The position numbers and the translations under genes are program-made. A stretch of 27,139 nucleotides of DNA. Source: Acidithiobacillus ferruginosus. GTDB lineage: Bacteria; Pseudomonadota; Gammaproteobacteria; Acidithiobacillales; Acidithiobacillaceae. The notes beneath the pieces were generated by a model. That model searched no databases. It saw nothing but the letters and a program-made list of their open reading frames with translations, and had not been told where the DNA came from. The stretch is taken from contig NZ_JABBDR010000048.1 of assembly GCF_018854495.1 (NCBI RefSeq), forward strand, positions 1-27,139, written 5' to 3'. Below, one piece after another: positions 1 to 7,815 of this stretch (its first letter is position 1; each line of letters begins with the position of its first letter).

Positions 1-280
1 CTGAGGATGGGAGTGCCGTGCCTGGTGCTACGCTACCTGCTACCGGGGGCTGTTCTTCGACGGGGGGCGGGGGTGGCTCCGGGCGCGGCACGGACGTTTC
101 CACAAGGGGCGTCGGAACAGACTCCGACGCTGATGGCGCAGTTACAGACCGGTTCGCTACGGCACCAGCGGCGGTTGCCGTCGTTTTGGCCTGCTCCAGC
201 TCCGGCGGCGGATCGCCGGGCACGGGCAGGCGCAAAAGCTGCAGGAACTGGCGTTGTTCGTCGCTGAGGATGTCGGGCAT
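1..280 (-). CDS. Partial CDS, proline-rich N-terminus, function unknown
   Basis: An uninterrupted minus-strand frame starts at ATG 278-280 and runs off the left edge (93 codons visible). A TAG lies in frame four codons upstream, so this is the first possible ATG. The visible protein begins MPDILSDEQRQFLQLLRL, a short helical segment. It then becomes a low-complexity stretch rich in Pro, Ala, Val, Thr and Glu, with a run of five prolines, which looks like a flexible linker before a domain outside the window. No convincing Shine-Dalgarno is seen. Proteobacterial family-4 uracil-DNA glycosylases can have a short helix followed by such a linker, but that is only a guess. The overlapping plus-strand frames are Gly/Ser/Arg-rich shadows. 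Confidence 0.55.
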   Translation of the reverse strand, partial: MPDILSDEQRQFLQLLRLPVPGDPPPELEQAKTTATAAGAVANRSVTAPSASESVPTPLVETSVPRPEPPPPPVEEQPPVAGSVAPGTALPSS

Positions 281-457
281 GAGTCTATGCTAAAGGTCCG
301 GCCCATTGGTGGCAATCCTCCCGCCGTCCGGAAAGGGCCCATTAGAAGACTATTCTTTGACAAAAAATTCAGTATGATAGTGAGCGCGGGCCACACAGAC
401 TGGAACGCCACACCGGGCACCCCGCGCAAAATCCATCACCCTACAGGGAGCGTGAAC

Positions 458-808
458 ATGGACAGCAATGACCTCGTTGAATCCGTCAGTAAGGACGATC
501 GTAATATCGCTGCGCTTACCCATGCCGGCGGTATCATCTTCGGGTTTATCCCGTCGCTCATCGTCTATCTCCTCAAAAAGGACAGCGGCTCCGTCTGGCT
601 GGTGCAGCAAAGCAGGGAGGCGCTGAATTTCCAGATCACGGTGCTGATTGCCTGTGTGGTAGCCAGCATTCTCAGCGCATTGCTGATAGGCCTGTTCATT
701 TTCCCGCTGATTTTTATAGCGAATTTAATATTCTGCGTTATCGCGGCCGTCAAGGCCAGCAATGGCGAGGTCTACCGCTACCCGCTCACCCTGCGCTTGC
801 TGAATTGA
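458..808 (+). CDS. DUF4870 (Tic20-like) small membrane protein
   Basis: A 116-residue protein. The ATG at 458 is preceded by GGAG at 447-450 with a 7-base gap; a GTG two codons upstream (452) is less well placed. The N-terminus is acidic and soluble (DSNDLVESVSKDDRNIAALTHAGG). A hydrophobic segment (IIFGFIPSLIVYLL), a loop with lysines and the pattern 'VWLVQQSREALNFQ', and two closely spaced membrane helices (about residues 65-105) follow. The loop pattern, in which a short amphipathic stretch ends in EALNFQ before the last helices, is characteristic of DUF4870/Tic20-like inner-membrane proteins. Their molecular function is not established. It stands alone, 97 bp upstream of uup on the same strand, and could be co-transcribed with it. 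Confidence 0.85.
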   Translation: MDSNDLVESVSKDDRNIAALTHAGGIIFGFIPSLIVYLLKKDSGSVWLVQQSREALNFQITVLIACVVASILSALLIGLFIFPLIFIANLIFCVIAAVKASNGEVYRYPLTLRLLN

Positions 809-905
809 CCCGCAGAACCCGAGAACACCCTTTCGGCTTGCGCCACTGCAGCGCGCCCCGTACCCTACGCCTTTATTTTGCATAACTATGGATGGGGTCG
901 GCTGA

Positions 906-2768
906 ATGTCTATTCTGCGGCTGGAGGCAGGGCAAGTGGAATGGGGTGGCCGGGCGCTGCTGGACCATGCCGAGTTGAATCTGGAGGCAGGCGAGCGGGT
1001 CGGCCTGATCGGCCGCAACGGTGAAGGCAAGTCTACCCTGCTGCAAGTGCTGGCAGGCCTCTGTCCCCTCGATGCGGGAACGCTGTGGGTGGCGCCCGGT
1101 ATACGCCGGGCCTACTTGGCGCAGGAGCCGGAACTAGCCGGTGAGCACGACCTGCTCACCGCCATCAAATCCGGACATCCTGCCTGGCGGCACTTGCAGA
1201 ATGCCGATGCGGACGATGCCCATGCCCACGCCCTTGCCGACCACCACGATGCCTGGCAGATCGACTACAAGGCAGAGGCCCTGCGCGACAGCCTGGGGCT
1301 GCCCGCCGAAGGCGTGGTCAGCGCCCTTTCCGGCGGCCAGCGCAAGCGGGTAGCCATCGCCGCCACCCTGGTCGCCGAGCCGGACCTGCTCTTTCTCGAC
1401 GAACCCACCAACCATCTCGACCTGCCCGCGATCCTGGCGCTGGAACAATCCCTGCTGCGCCATCGCGGCACGCTGGTCTTCGTCACCCACGACCGACGTT
1501 TTCTCGACCGCCTGGCGACCCGCATCATCGAACTGGATCGTGGGATACTACGTAGTTTTCCCGGCACTTTTGCGGCTTATCAAAGCCGCAAGGCCGAAGT
1601 CCTCGCTGCCGAGGCTGCCGCCGACAGCCGTCTGGAAGGGCAACTGGCGGAAGAGGAGGCTTGGCTGCGCCAGGGGGTCAAGGCCCGCGCCAAGCGCAAC
1701 CAGGGCCGCCTGCGCCGTCTGGAGGGGCTGCGTGAGGAGCGCGCCAGCCGTCGCCAGCAGCAGGGGCAGGCCACCCTGCAAATCAGCACGGCGGATCGTT
1801 CCGGCGTACTCATCGCCGAGCTGGATCATGTGTCTTTTGCCTATGGTGGGCGTCCGGTCATCCGCGATTTTTCCACCCGCATCGAACGCGGCGACCGGGT
1901 TGGCATTATCGGTCCCAATGGGGCGGGCAAGACGACACTGCTGCGCCTGATCCTTGGCGAACTGGAGCCACAGGAGGGTACCGTCCGCCGCGGCACCAAA
2001 CAGGAGGTCGCCTACTTCGACCAGATGCGCGCCACCCTCGACCCGGAGAGCCGGGTGTTGGACGCCATCGCGGACGGGAATGATTTTATCGACATCAATG
2101 GTGAACGCCGTCACGTGCTGAGCTATCTGCAGGATTTCCTCTTCCCGCCCAGCCGGGCGCGGGGGCTGATCAAGGCACTCTCCGGCGGCGAGCGCGCACG
2201 TTTGCTGCTGGCCCGCCTGTTTGCCCGCCCCGCCAATATTCTGGTGCTGGACGAACCCACCAACGACCTGGACCTGGAGACGCTGGAGGTGCTCGAAGAA
2301 CGTTTACAGAGTTACGCCGGCACGATCTTCCTGGTGTCCCATGACCGAGACTTTCTCGATAACGTGGTCACCCAGGTGATCGCCTTCGGGGAAGACGGGC
2401 AGATCAGTCAGAATGCGGGCGGCTACGAGGACTGGCTGCGCTGGCAGACGGAGTCGCAGCGCACGGCAAAATCGGTAGAAGGTGGCGGCGGCAAGGGTTC
2501 CGGCAAGCGGGATGGTGGCAAGGGCAGAAAATCCGCCATGAGCTACAAGGAAAACCAGGAACTCGCCGCCCTGCCGGCGCAGATCGAGGCGCTGGAGAAA
2601 GAAGAGGGTGAAATCGCCGCCACGCTGACCCTGCCGGAAACCTACCAGAACCCGGAGCGCTTGCGCGAGGTGCAGGCCCGCGCCGATGTCGTCAGTGCGT
2701 CTTTAAAAAAAGCTTATGGGCGCTGGGAGGCGCTGGAAGAAAAGGCGGCCCAGGCTGCCGACTTTTAG
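906..2768 (+). CDS. uup: ABC-F family ATPase Uup
   Basis: A 620-residue cytoplasmic protein with two ABC ATPase domains and no membrane segments. Domain 1 has Walker A GRNGEGKST (residues 36-44), signature LSGGQ (141-145), and Walker B with the ABC-F motif LLFLDEPTNH (161-170). A charged Arg/Glu/Gln-rich linker occupies about 230-290. Domain 2 has GPNGAGKTT (336-344), LSGGE and LVLDEPTND. The C-terminus, after a Gly/Lys-rich hinge near 500, is a predicted coiled coil of about 85 residues. This layout and length match Uup rather than EttA or YheS. Uup acts on ribosomes or branched DNA and suppresses precise excision of transposons in E. coli. Its TAG stop (2766-2768) overlaps the TAA of the convergent minus-strand gene. 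Confidence 0.95.
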   Translation: MSILRLEAGQVEWGGRALLDHAELNLEAGERVGLIGRNGEGKSTLLQVLAGLCPLDAGTLWVAPGIRRAYLAQEPELAGEHDLLTAIKSGHPAWRHLQNADADDAHAHALADHHDAWQIDYKAEALRDSLGLPAEGVVSALSGGQRKRVAIAATLVAEPDLLFLDEPTNHLDLPAILALEQSLLRHRGTLVFVTHDRRFLDRLATRIIELDRGILRSFPGTFAAYQSRKAEVLAAEAAADSRLEGQLAEEEAWLRQGVKARAKRNQGRLRRLEGLREERASRRQQQGQATLQISTADRSGVLIAELDHVSFAYGGRPVIRDFSTRIERGDRVGIIGPNGAGKTTLLRLILGELEPQEGTVRRGTKQEVAYFDQMRATLDPESRVLDAIADGNDFIDINGERRHVLSYLQDFLFPPSRARGLIKALSGGERARLLLARLFARPANILVLDEPTNDLDLETLEVLEERLQSYAGTIFLVSHDRDFLDNVVTQVIAFGEDGQISQNAGGYEDWLRWQTESQRTAKSVEGGGGKGSGKRDGGKGRKSAMSYKENQELAALPAQIEALEKEEGEIAATLTLPETYQNPERLREVQARADVVSASLKKAYGRWEALEEKAAQAADF

Positions 2769-3088
2769 GAAGAAGACTTCGGTGTGCCTTGCCCCTTGTC
2801 GCGCAGCAAAAAATGCAGCGCCACACCGTCGACAATGGCCAGGAACAGGGTCGCGACCAGGCCCGCGGCCATGCTTGTCCAGGGTCCGGGGGGCACCTGG
2901 GGGTCGGGAACGAAACCCTGCCAGTGCCAGGCCATTCCGGTTATCCCGTAGGCGATGATCAGCCCCGGAATCAGCAGCAGACCATCCAAGGCCAGCAGTA
3001 CCAGCACCGCCAGCAGCACGAGCAGCACCATACCCGCGCCATTGATCAGCTCGCGCAGCCAGCGCAACCAATCACGTGGTTCAGCCAC
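2765..3088 (-). CDS. Small inner-membrane protein, unknown family
   Basis: A 107-residue protein starting at GTG 3088-3086. The TGA of the upstream gene (3083-3081) lies inside the first codons, an 8-base overlap that favours translational coupling. An ATG 51 bases further upstream would extend it into the coding sequence of that gene and is less likely. An N-terminal charged stretch (AEPRDWLRWLREL) is followed by a long Leu/Val-rich region (about residues 17-45, probably one or two helices). A proline-rich extracytoplasmic loop and a last helix around 75-95 ending in LLRDKGQGTPKSSS complete it. I do not recognise the family. It is the last gene of the cluster that contains ftsI, so a role at the envelope is a reasonable but unproven inference. 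Confidence 0.6.
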   Translation of the reverse strand: MAEPRDWLRWLRELINGAGMVLLVLLAVLVLLALDGLLLIPGLIIAYGITGMAWHWQGFVPDPQVPPGPWTSMAAGLVATLFLAIVDGVALHFLLRDKGQGTPKSSS

Positions 3089-3392
3089 GGTACACCCAAA
3101 GCACGATATCCCGGCGCGGCAGAGTGACCGGAGCCCCATTTTGGAAGTCCAGGGTAGCGTTGGGCCAGAAGGCCGTATCGGCGAAGCGCGGGGTCACCAG
3201 ATAGGTCCCTGGCCAGTCGGGCGCGGCCACTGCCTGATGCCCTTCGACAACAATGCTGCGCGCTCCGGCCTCGTTCACATAGATGTGCGCCACAGGGATG
3301 CGGGTAAATACCGCCGTCGTCAGGACCCCCAGCAGGATCGCCACAATACCTCCCGTAAGTACTCCCGCGACCCATTTGTCCAGCCTGCTCAA
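3081..3392 (-). CDS. Small single-pass membrane protein downstream of ftsI
   Basis: A 103-residue protein whose best start is TTG at 3392-3390, overlapping the ftsI stop as TTGA. A strong AGGAGG lies 6 bases upstream of it. The frame stays open further upstream, but that sequence is antiparallel-frame ftsI and Arg/Gly-rich. From the TTG the protein reads (M)SRLDKWVAGV, then one hydrophobic helix (about residues 8-30), then a roughly 70-residue domain that would be periplasmic. That domain is beta-rich and contains 'DWPGTYLVTPRFADTAFWP'. No cysteines or known motif are visible, and I do not recognise the family. Tight coupling behind ftsI suggests co-expression with the transpeptidase. Confidence 0.65.
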   Translation of the reverse strand: MSRLDKWVAGVLTGGIVAILLGVLTTAVFTRIPVAHIYVNEAGARSIVVEGHQAVAAPDWPGTYLVTPRFADTAFWPNATLDFQNGAPVTLPRRDIVLWVYRG

Positions 3393-5143
3393 TTGCCGCC
3401 TCCTTCCGCCCAGATTTCCGCCTGGGTGGCCGTGATATGGTTCTCTTTGGAGGCACAGGCCTTGCCTCCGCACCAGCGTGGTGCAATGTTCAGCTCTTCC
3501 AGGGCGTGGCGCATGGTCACCCGGAACACGGGGGCCGACTCCACGCCACCGAAGTTCCAGTAGCGGGTACTTCCGCGCAAGGTTACCGCCATGACCAGTT
3601 TCGGTGCAAAACCGGGTGCAAATCCGACAAACGTCGCGTTGGTCTTGTTCTTCATAAACCCGTCTTTTCCGTTGGCCAAGTTGGCGGTGCCCGTCTTGCC
3701 CGCCACGGCATAACCGGGGATCGCCGCCAGGATGCCCGTACCGTTGGCAGCGCAGACCCCTTCCAGCCAGTGCCGCAGGTGCGCTGCGATGGCGGCGGGC
3801 ATGATGCGCACGCGCTGCGTGGGCTGGCCGGCGATCAGCGTCGGAGCGACGTGGTAGCCCCCGTTGGCGATGGCCGCATACCCTTCCGCCAGTTGCAGGG
3901 TCGTCACCGACACGCCGTAGCCCAGCGCTATGGTGGCATGGCGCGCCTTGTCCCAGGTCTGGGGCGGAGGCAGTACACCACCGGTTCCACCTGCAAAACC
4001 CAGATCCGGCTCCTTGCCATAACCCGCCGCCCGATACATATCGTAGATGGCCTGGGCAGGTGTCCGCAGGGCAATCTTGGCGGCGCCGATGTCGCTGGAG
4101 TATTTGAGAATATGCGCCACGTTCAGTTCATGGTGTACCACATCGTCGCGAATACAGAACCCGCCCACGGGCAGGCAGTGGGAGACGTTAAAGCGCTGGT
4201 CCGGCTGGATACTGCCAGTTTCGAGGGCGGCCGCCACCATAAATGGCTTCATTACCGAACCGGGCTCGAAGGCCTGGTGCACGGCGTTATTGACATAATC
4301 CGCAGGATCGCCGCAACTGCCGCGCGCATTGGGGTTACAGGACGGCACGCTCGCCATGGCGAGAATCTGCCCGGTTTGCACATTCATTACCACCGCCGAG
4401 CCTTCGGTGGCGCCGAAATGTTGTTGCGCTGCCAGCAACGTCATGTAGGCCCAGTACTGAATCTGAGGGTTGATGGTCAGGTGCAGGTCGTGGCCGGGTA
4501 CCGGCGCCTGCCGCGCGCCGAGGAGGTGGAGCACTTCGCCCTGCCCGTCTACCAGCACCTTCTCACGGCCCGCCTTGCCCGCCAGCCAAGAGTTATAGCC
4601 CATCTCCAGGCCGGCAGCGCCCTGGTGATCGAGATGTACCAGGCCCAGCAGCGGTGTGGTAACCGCTCCCAAGGGATAATAAGTACGACTGGTCTTCTGG
4701 ACATAGATACCGGGCACATGGAGGGCGTCCAGTGTGCGCCCCAGTTGCGGCTGCACCTGACGAAGGATATAGGCGAAGCCCGATCCACCGGACCGGACCC
4801 GCGCCGCCAGCTCGTCGGGACTGAGGTTCAGGGCCTGCGCCACCTTGTTCCAGTCCTTACGGTGGGCGTTGAAGATGCGCGGATCCGTCCAGATGGTCAC
4901 GGCCGGCACATTCACCGCCAGCGCATCACCGTTGCTACCGTAGATCACGCCACGGGCAGCGGGCAAAGGCCGCGACTGCAGGTAGCGCATGCGCCCCTGG
5001 ACACGCAGGTCGTGGGCTTGCTGCCATTGCAGTTCCGTATCCCGCGCCAGCACCACCGCCAGCCCCAGAAGAATGACGGCAAGGAGCAGTATCGCCCGCC
5101 AGCGCGGCAGAATGCGCTGCAGGCTTAAGCGTTCCGACGGCAT
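3389..5143 (-). CDS. ftsI: FtsI-type peptidoglycan transpeptidase (class B PBP)
   Basis: A 584-residue class B penicillin-binding protein that cross-links peptidoglycan in the periplasm, anchored by one N-terminal helix (about residues 17-33). The N-terminal non-catalytic domain covers about 55-215 and includes RGVIYGSNGDALA. The transpeptidase domain carries SVMK (Ser296 nucleophile, Lys299), SSD (349-351) and KTGT (483-486). The second motif has Asp where FtsI usually has Asn; class B PBPs of the PBP2 type also show Asp there. The ATG at 5143 has GAGGAG 6 bases upstream. The gene is not in a dcw cluster: it follows an O-antigen-ligase-like gene, with the two small membrane-protein genes attached behind it. 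It may therefore be a second FtsI paralogue, which needs the rest of the genome to decide. Confidence 0.92.
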   Translation of the reverse strand: MPSERLSLQRILPRWRAILLLAVILLGLAVVLARDTELQWQQAHDLRVQGRMRYLQSRPLPAARGVIYGSNGDALAVNVPAVTIWTDPRIFNAHRKDWNKVAQALNLSPDELAARVRSGGSGFAYILRQVQPQLGRTLDALHVPGIYVQKTSRTYYPLGAVTTPLLGLVHLDHQGAAGLEMGYNSWLAGKAGREKVLVDGQGEVLHLLGARQAPVPGHDLHLTINPQIQYWAYMTLLAAQQHFGATEGSAVVMNVQTGQILAMASVPSCNPNARGSCGDPADYVNNAVHQAFEPGSVMKPFMVAAALETGSIQPDQRFNVSHCLPVGGFCIRDDVVHHELNVAHILKYSSDIGAAKIALRTPAQAIYDMYRAAGYGKEPDLGFAGGTGGVLPPPQTWDKARHATIALGYGVSVTTLQLAEGYAAIANGGYHVAPTLIAGQPTQRVRIMPAAIAAHLRHWLEGVCAANGTGILAAIPGYAVAGKTGTANLANGKDGFMKNKTNATFVGFAPGFAPKLVMAVTLRGSTRYWNFGGVESAPVFRVTMRHALEELNIAPRWCGGKACASKENHITATQAEIWAEGGGN

Positions 5144-5349
5144 GCGCAGCTCCTCAGCGGTGTTCCCCGGCCGTCCTTATGGAAGGGCAAGGACGCGCCG
5201 GCGGGCGACTGGTTACGGAACGCGGGGTCCGTCCGCACCAATGCGGCCCTCCTGTCGCCTGCAGGATGCAGAGTGAGCACCCCCGACTGTTCGCGGTCGT
5301 CCTTTCCACGAACGTCACAAGCAGCAAAGATGCTGGTCGGGATATCCAT
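5125..5349 (-). pseudogene. Possible phosphomannomutase N-terminal fragment / short ORF
   Basis: An open frame of 74 codons starts at ATG 5349-5347, two bases after the stop of the O-antigen-ligase-like gene, and ends 19 bases inside ftsI. Its first residues, MDIPTSIFAACDVRG, strongly resemble the conserved N-terminus of phosphomannomutase/phosphoglucomutase (AlgC/ManB type, '...SIFRAYDIRG'). After that the similarity stops. The rest is Arg/Ala/Pro-rich and ends LRSCACRRNA, with none of the later family motifs, and reading the other two frames of the same stretch does not restore them. The only good Shine-Dalgarno (AGGAGG) is 17 bases upstream, too far. It may be a truncated relic of a sugar-phosphate mutase gene, a short expressed peptide, or a coincidence. 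Confidence 0.35.
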
Positions 5350-5351
5350 AC

Positions 5352-7412
5352 TCAGTGCGATATTGCCGCCTCCTTCGCAGTCTGGCGATGGATGGATTGC
5401 AGCCAGGAAACAGCCGGAGTATAGGCCGGATTCGCGCGCAACAATTGCAACAAGGTGGCTTCCATCGCATGTTTTTCGCCTGCCCGCCACTGGGTGAGGG
5501 CGATTTCCATCTGCAGATTACTGCGCGGGTAAGAAAAGAGCGGCCGCTGTAACCCGGCAGACAAAAAGGCTATACCCTCCCCGACGTGCCCCTGATCCAC
5601 ATACGCCAGTTGGGCGATTTTGTTGCGCAGGCCGACACTTTCGGGATTGATCGCCAGACCTTTACGCCAGGCCAGCAGCGCCAACCGGTCCTGCTGCGCC
5701 TTATCCAGGCCGAGCAGGGCGCCCTGCTCCAGATAGAGCGTGCCGATGGAATTCCACACGCCCGACTGCTGCGGAATTCCCACCAGACTCTGGCGATATT
5801 GACTGAGCGCCGCCTTTACCAGGGAACGGCGTTGGGCAATATCCGGCTGGTTTCCGCGATCTGCGAGACGGAGATAGGTATTGGCCAGATACACATGGGG
5901 TTGGGTCGCCAACGGTCGTACCAGCGTCAGCGCATCCGCCGCCTTGAGTAGAAACACGGCACGCTGGTTCGCGTTGGTGATCAACCGGTTGAGCCAGCCG
6001 TTTTCGCTCAGCAGGGCGAAAGTCGCGCCATCGGCGGCCAGATTCCAGGAAGCCGCCACCACCGCCAACACCAAGAGCGCTTGCGCGATGAATTCATGGT
6101 GAATGCCGATCCGTGGTAGCAAGGGCGCAGTGTCGGCCTGGACACCGTAGATACGCCAGGCACGTGCCAGAAAGAGGCCGGCCAGCAGACTCAGGGGTAG
6201 ATTGTAGAAAATGAAATTCCCCAGGGCGTGGCCGGTAACGGCAAAAACCCCGAGCACCAGACCCAGGGCCTGCAAGCGGCGTTCATCCGGCACCTGCAAG
6301 CTCTTACCCGCGCGGTAGAGCAGACGGTACAGGGCGTACATCAGGGTCGCGGCAAAGCCGAGGAGAAAGCCCAGATTGATGAGCCCTCCCTCGGCCAGAT
6401 ATTCCAGATAATCATTGTGGGCGTAAGTACCCGCCGACGCCAGTTCGCCGGGCAGACGGTAGGCAGGATAATTCAGAAAATAAGACCCGAGGCCGGTACC
6501 CATCCAGGGATGGCTGAGAAACATATGCCAGGTCGCCACCCACATCAACCCGCGGGCAACCGTAGAAAGGTTATGCGTAATGAAGCCTGGCGCCAGATGT
6601 CCCAGAAGGTCGTAGCCCTGGGGATAACCCAGCAGGGAAAAGCTGATCAGCGCCACAGCCGTGATCACAGCCATGCGCGCCCAGCCGCCCGGTCGCCTTC
6701 CGAACGCCCAGAAAACAAAAGGCATGGTACAGACCCACGCCAGCAACCCACCCCGGCTGTTCGTAGAAAAAAACGCGAGAAGGATTACGGTAAGCGTGGC
6801 GAGATAAAGTAGCCCGACCATGTTTAGCTGAAGCGATCCAAAGCGCGTACGGCGTTTTTCGTCGTCGATGAGGTAAACGGCAAGGATGGGGAAAAACAGG
6901 AGATTCAGCCACGCCGCGAAACTGTTGGTATCCAGCAGCGGACCGTAAGGCCGTAAGCCGGATAGTCCAACGCCCCGCCCCATCCAGTGGTAATACTGCC
7001 AGAGCGCCATGCCGCTCAGAATCCAGGCACTCAGCAAGATCCCTCGCCAAAACCAGGCCCAGGCCTGTTCTGCGACCGGCGCCGGGATCATCACGCTGAT
7101 GAGAAATGTCAGCGGCAGCGCACCCAATACCCAAAAGTAGAACCAGCTCGTGTAAGGCGATCCGCTCCAGAACAGGGTCAGGCCAAACCACAGCAGCCAG
7201 AGCAGCATGAAGATCGGCAAAAACCCGCGCGGCCAGGCCAGTCCGTCCCCCAGGCGCGGCCACCACACCAGGGCACCCCAGACCATCAAAACCATGCTGG
7301 TGACCGCCAGCAGCGGGATCGTCTGACCGTTGTAATACCAGGAAAGAAAATAGGCGATCAGGGGAAAGGCCGCATAGAGCCCGGCGCGATATGAGGGTAC
7401 GGCAGGATTCAC
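5352..7412 (-). CDS. O-antigen ligase / Wzy-like membrane protein with C-terminal TPRs
   Basis: A 686-residue protein from GTG 7412-7410, which overlaps the upstream stop as GTGA and has GGAG 7 bases upstream. Residues 1 to about 440 hold roughly twelve hydrophobic segments. They include the Wzy/WaaL/PglL family landmarks: 'STNSRGGLLAWVC' and the large periplasmic-loop signature 'GTGLGSYFLNYPAYR' followed by 'AHNDYLEYLAEGGLINLGF'. The C-terminal 230 residues are soluble, with TPR-like helices (for example 'SGVWNSIGTLYLEQGALLG' and a later repeat). Members join lipid-linked glycans to lipid A-core, to pilin or to each other. The TPR tail is commonest in the protein-glycosylation (PglL/pilin ligase-like) branch, but the acceptor cannot be told from sequence. 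Confidence 0.87.
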   Translation of the reverse strand: MNPAVPSYRAGLYAAFPLIAYFLSWYYNGQTIPLLAVTSMVLMVWGALVWWPRLGDGLAWPRGFLPIFMLLWLLWFGLTLFWSGSPYTSWFYFWVLGALPLTFLISVMIPAPVAEQAWAWFWRGILLSAWILSGMALWQYYHWMGRGVGLSGLRPYGPLLDTNSFAAWLNLLFFPILAVYLIDDEKRRTRFGSLQLNMVGLLYLATLTVILLAFFSTNSRGGLLAWVCTMPFVFWAFGRRPGGWARMAVITAVALISFSLLGYPQGYDLLGHLAPGFITHNLSTVARGLMWVATWHMFLSHPWMGTGLGSYFLNYPAYRLPGELASAGTYAHNDYLEYLAEGGLINLGFLLGFAATLMYALYRLLYRAGKSLQVPDERRLQALGLVLGVFAVTGHALGNFIFYNLPLSLLAGLFLARAWRIYGVQADTAPLLPRIGIHHEFIAQALLVLAVVAASWNLAADGATFALLSENGWLNRLITNANQRAVFLLKAADALTLVRPLATQPHVYLANTYLRLADRGNQPDIAQRRSLVKAALSQYRQSLVGIPQQSGVWNSIGTLYLEQGALLGLDKAQQDRLALLAWRKGLAINPESVGLRNKIAQLAYVDQGHVGEGIAFLSAGLQRPLFSYPRSNLQMEIALTQWRAGEKHAMEATLLQLLRANPAYTPAVSWLQSIHRQTAKEAAISH

Positions 7413-7603
7413 TGATCGTCTCCGGCATGTTGTGGGCAACAGTAACCGCCGTCAGCCCGGCGGACCGCTTCCTGTAGTGGCAGATGCCGGTTGCAGCGTG
7501 CGCATCGCACCAGTCGATCTATCCGTGGTGCTCGGGGGCGGCGGTGCTGCCGGCCATACCAAAGCAGCGCCACAAACACCGTTAGAATCACCCACTTCAG
7601 CAT
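7409..7603 (-). CDS. Small PP0621-like membrane-anchored zinc-ribbon protein
   Basis: A protein of 64 residues from ATG 7603-7601 (MLKWVILTVFVALLWYGRQHRR). An alternative ATG at 7642 would add 13 residues without a hydrophobic or conserved look, so I prefer the inner start, although its Shine-Dalgarno is weak. One N-terminal membrane helix is followed by a basic linker. A C-terminal motif 'LVRCARCNRHLPLQEAV' then 'GGYCCPQHAGD' has a Cys-X2-Cys plus a Cys-Cys/His group able to bind a metal. This architecture is that of the PP0621 family of small conserved proteobacterial proteins, of unknown function. The stop overlaps the GTG of the next gene, indicating an operon. Confidence 0.72.
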   Translation of the reverse strand: MLKWVILTVFVALLWYGRQHRRPRAPRIDRLVRCARCNRHLPLQEAVRRADGGYCCPQHAGDDQ

Positions 7604-7697
7604 AAGTACAGGTACCCGTGTGGTGCGGACTGACAGCGCCATGCCATCCGCGGATCCGCCACAAAAACAGACTCGACGACCGCCAAGTCCTTATGCA

Positions 7698-7721
7698 AAA
7701 GGCCCGACAATGCGGGCCTTT
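7698..7721 (-). terminator. Rho-independent terminator after tRNA-Pro
   Basis: A 9-bp perfect stem (AAAGGCCCG / CGGGCCTTT) around a 6-base loop. On the minus strand the second arm ends in TTTT, 7 bases after the tRNA CCA end. It is placed to end the tRNA transcript before the PP0621-like gene. Confidence 0.85.
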
Positions 7722-7728
7722 CCTCAAT

Positions 7729-7805
<77 letters not shown>

Positions 7806-7815
7806 ATGACATACT

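Noticed and set aside
357..378. TTGACA (357-362) and TATGAT (373-378) as a promoter for the DUF4870 gene
   Set aside because: The spacer is only 10 bases, too short for a sigma-70 promoter, and no better partner hexamer lies 16-18 bases from either box.
3437..5128. Long plus-strand open frame of 563 codons opposite ftsI
   Set aside because: It is the antisense shadow of the ftsI gene: His/Arg/Gly-rich composition, no motifs and no ribosome site, while the minus strand has all three transpeptidase motifs.
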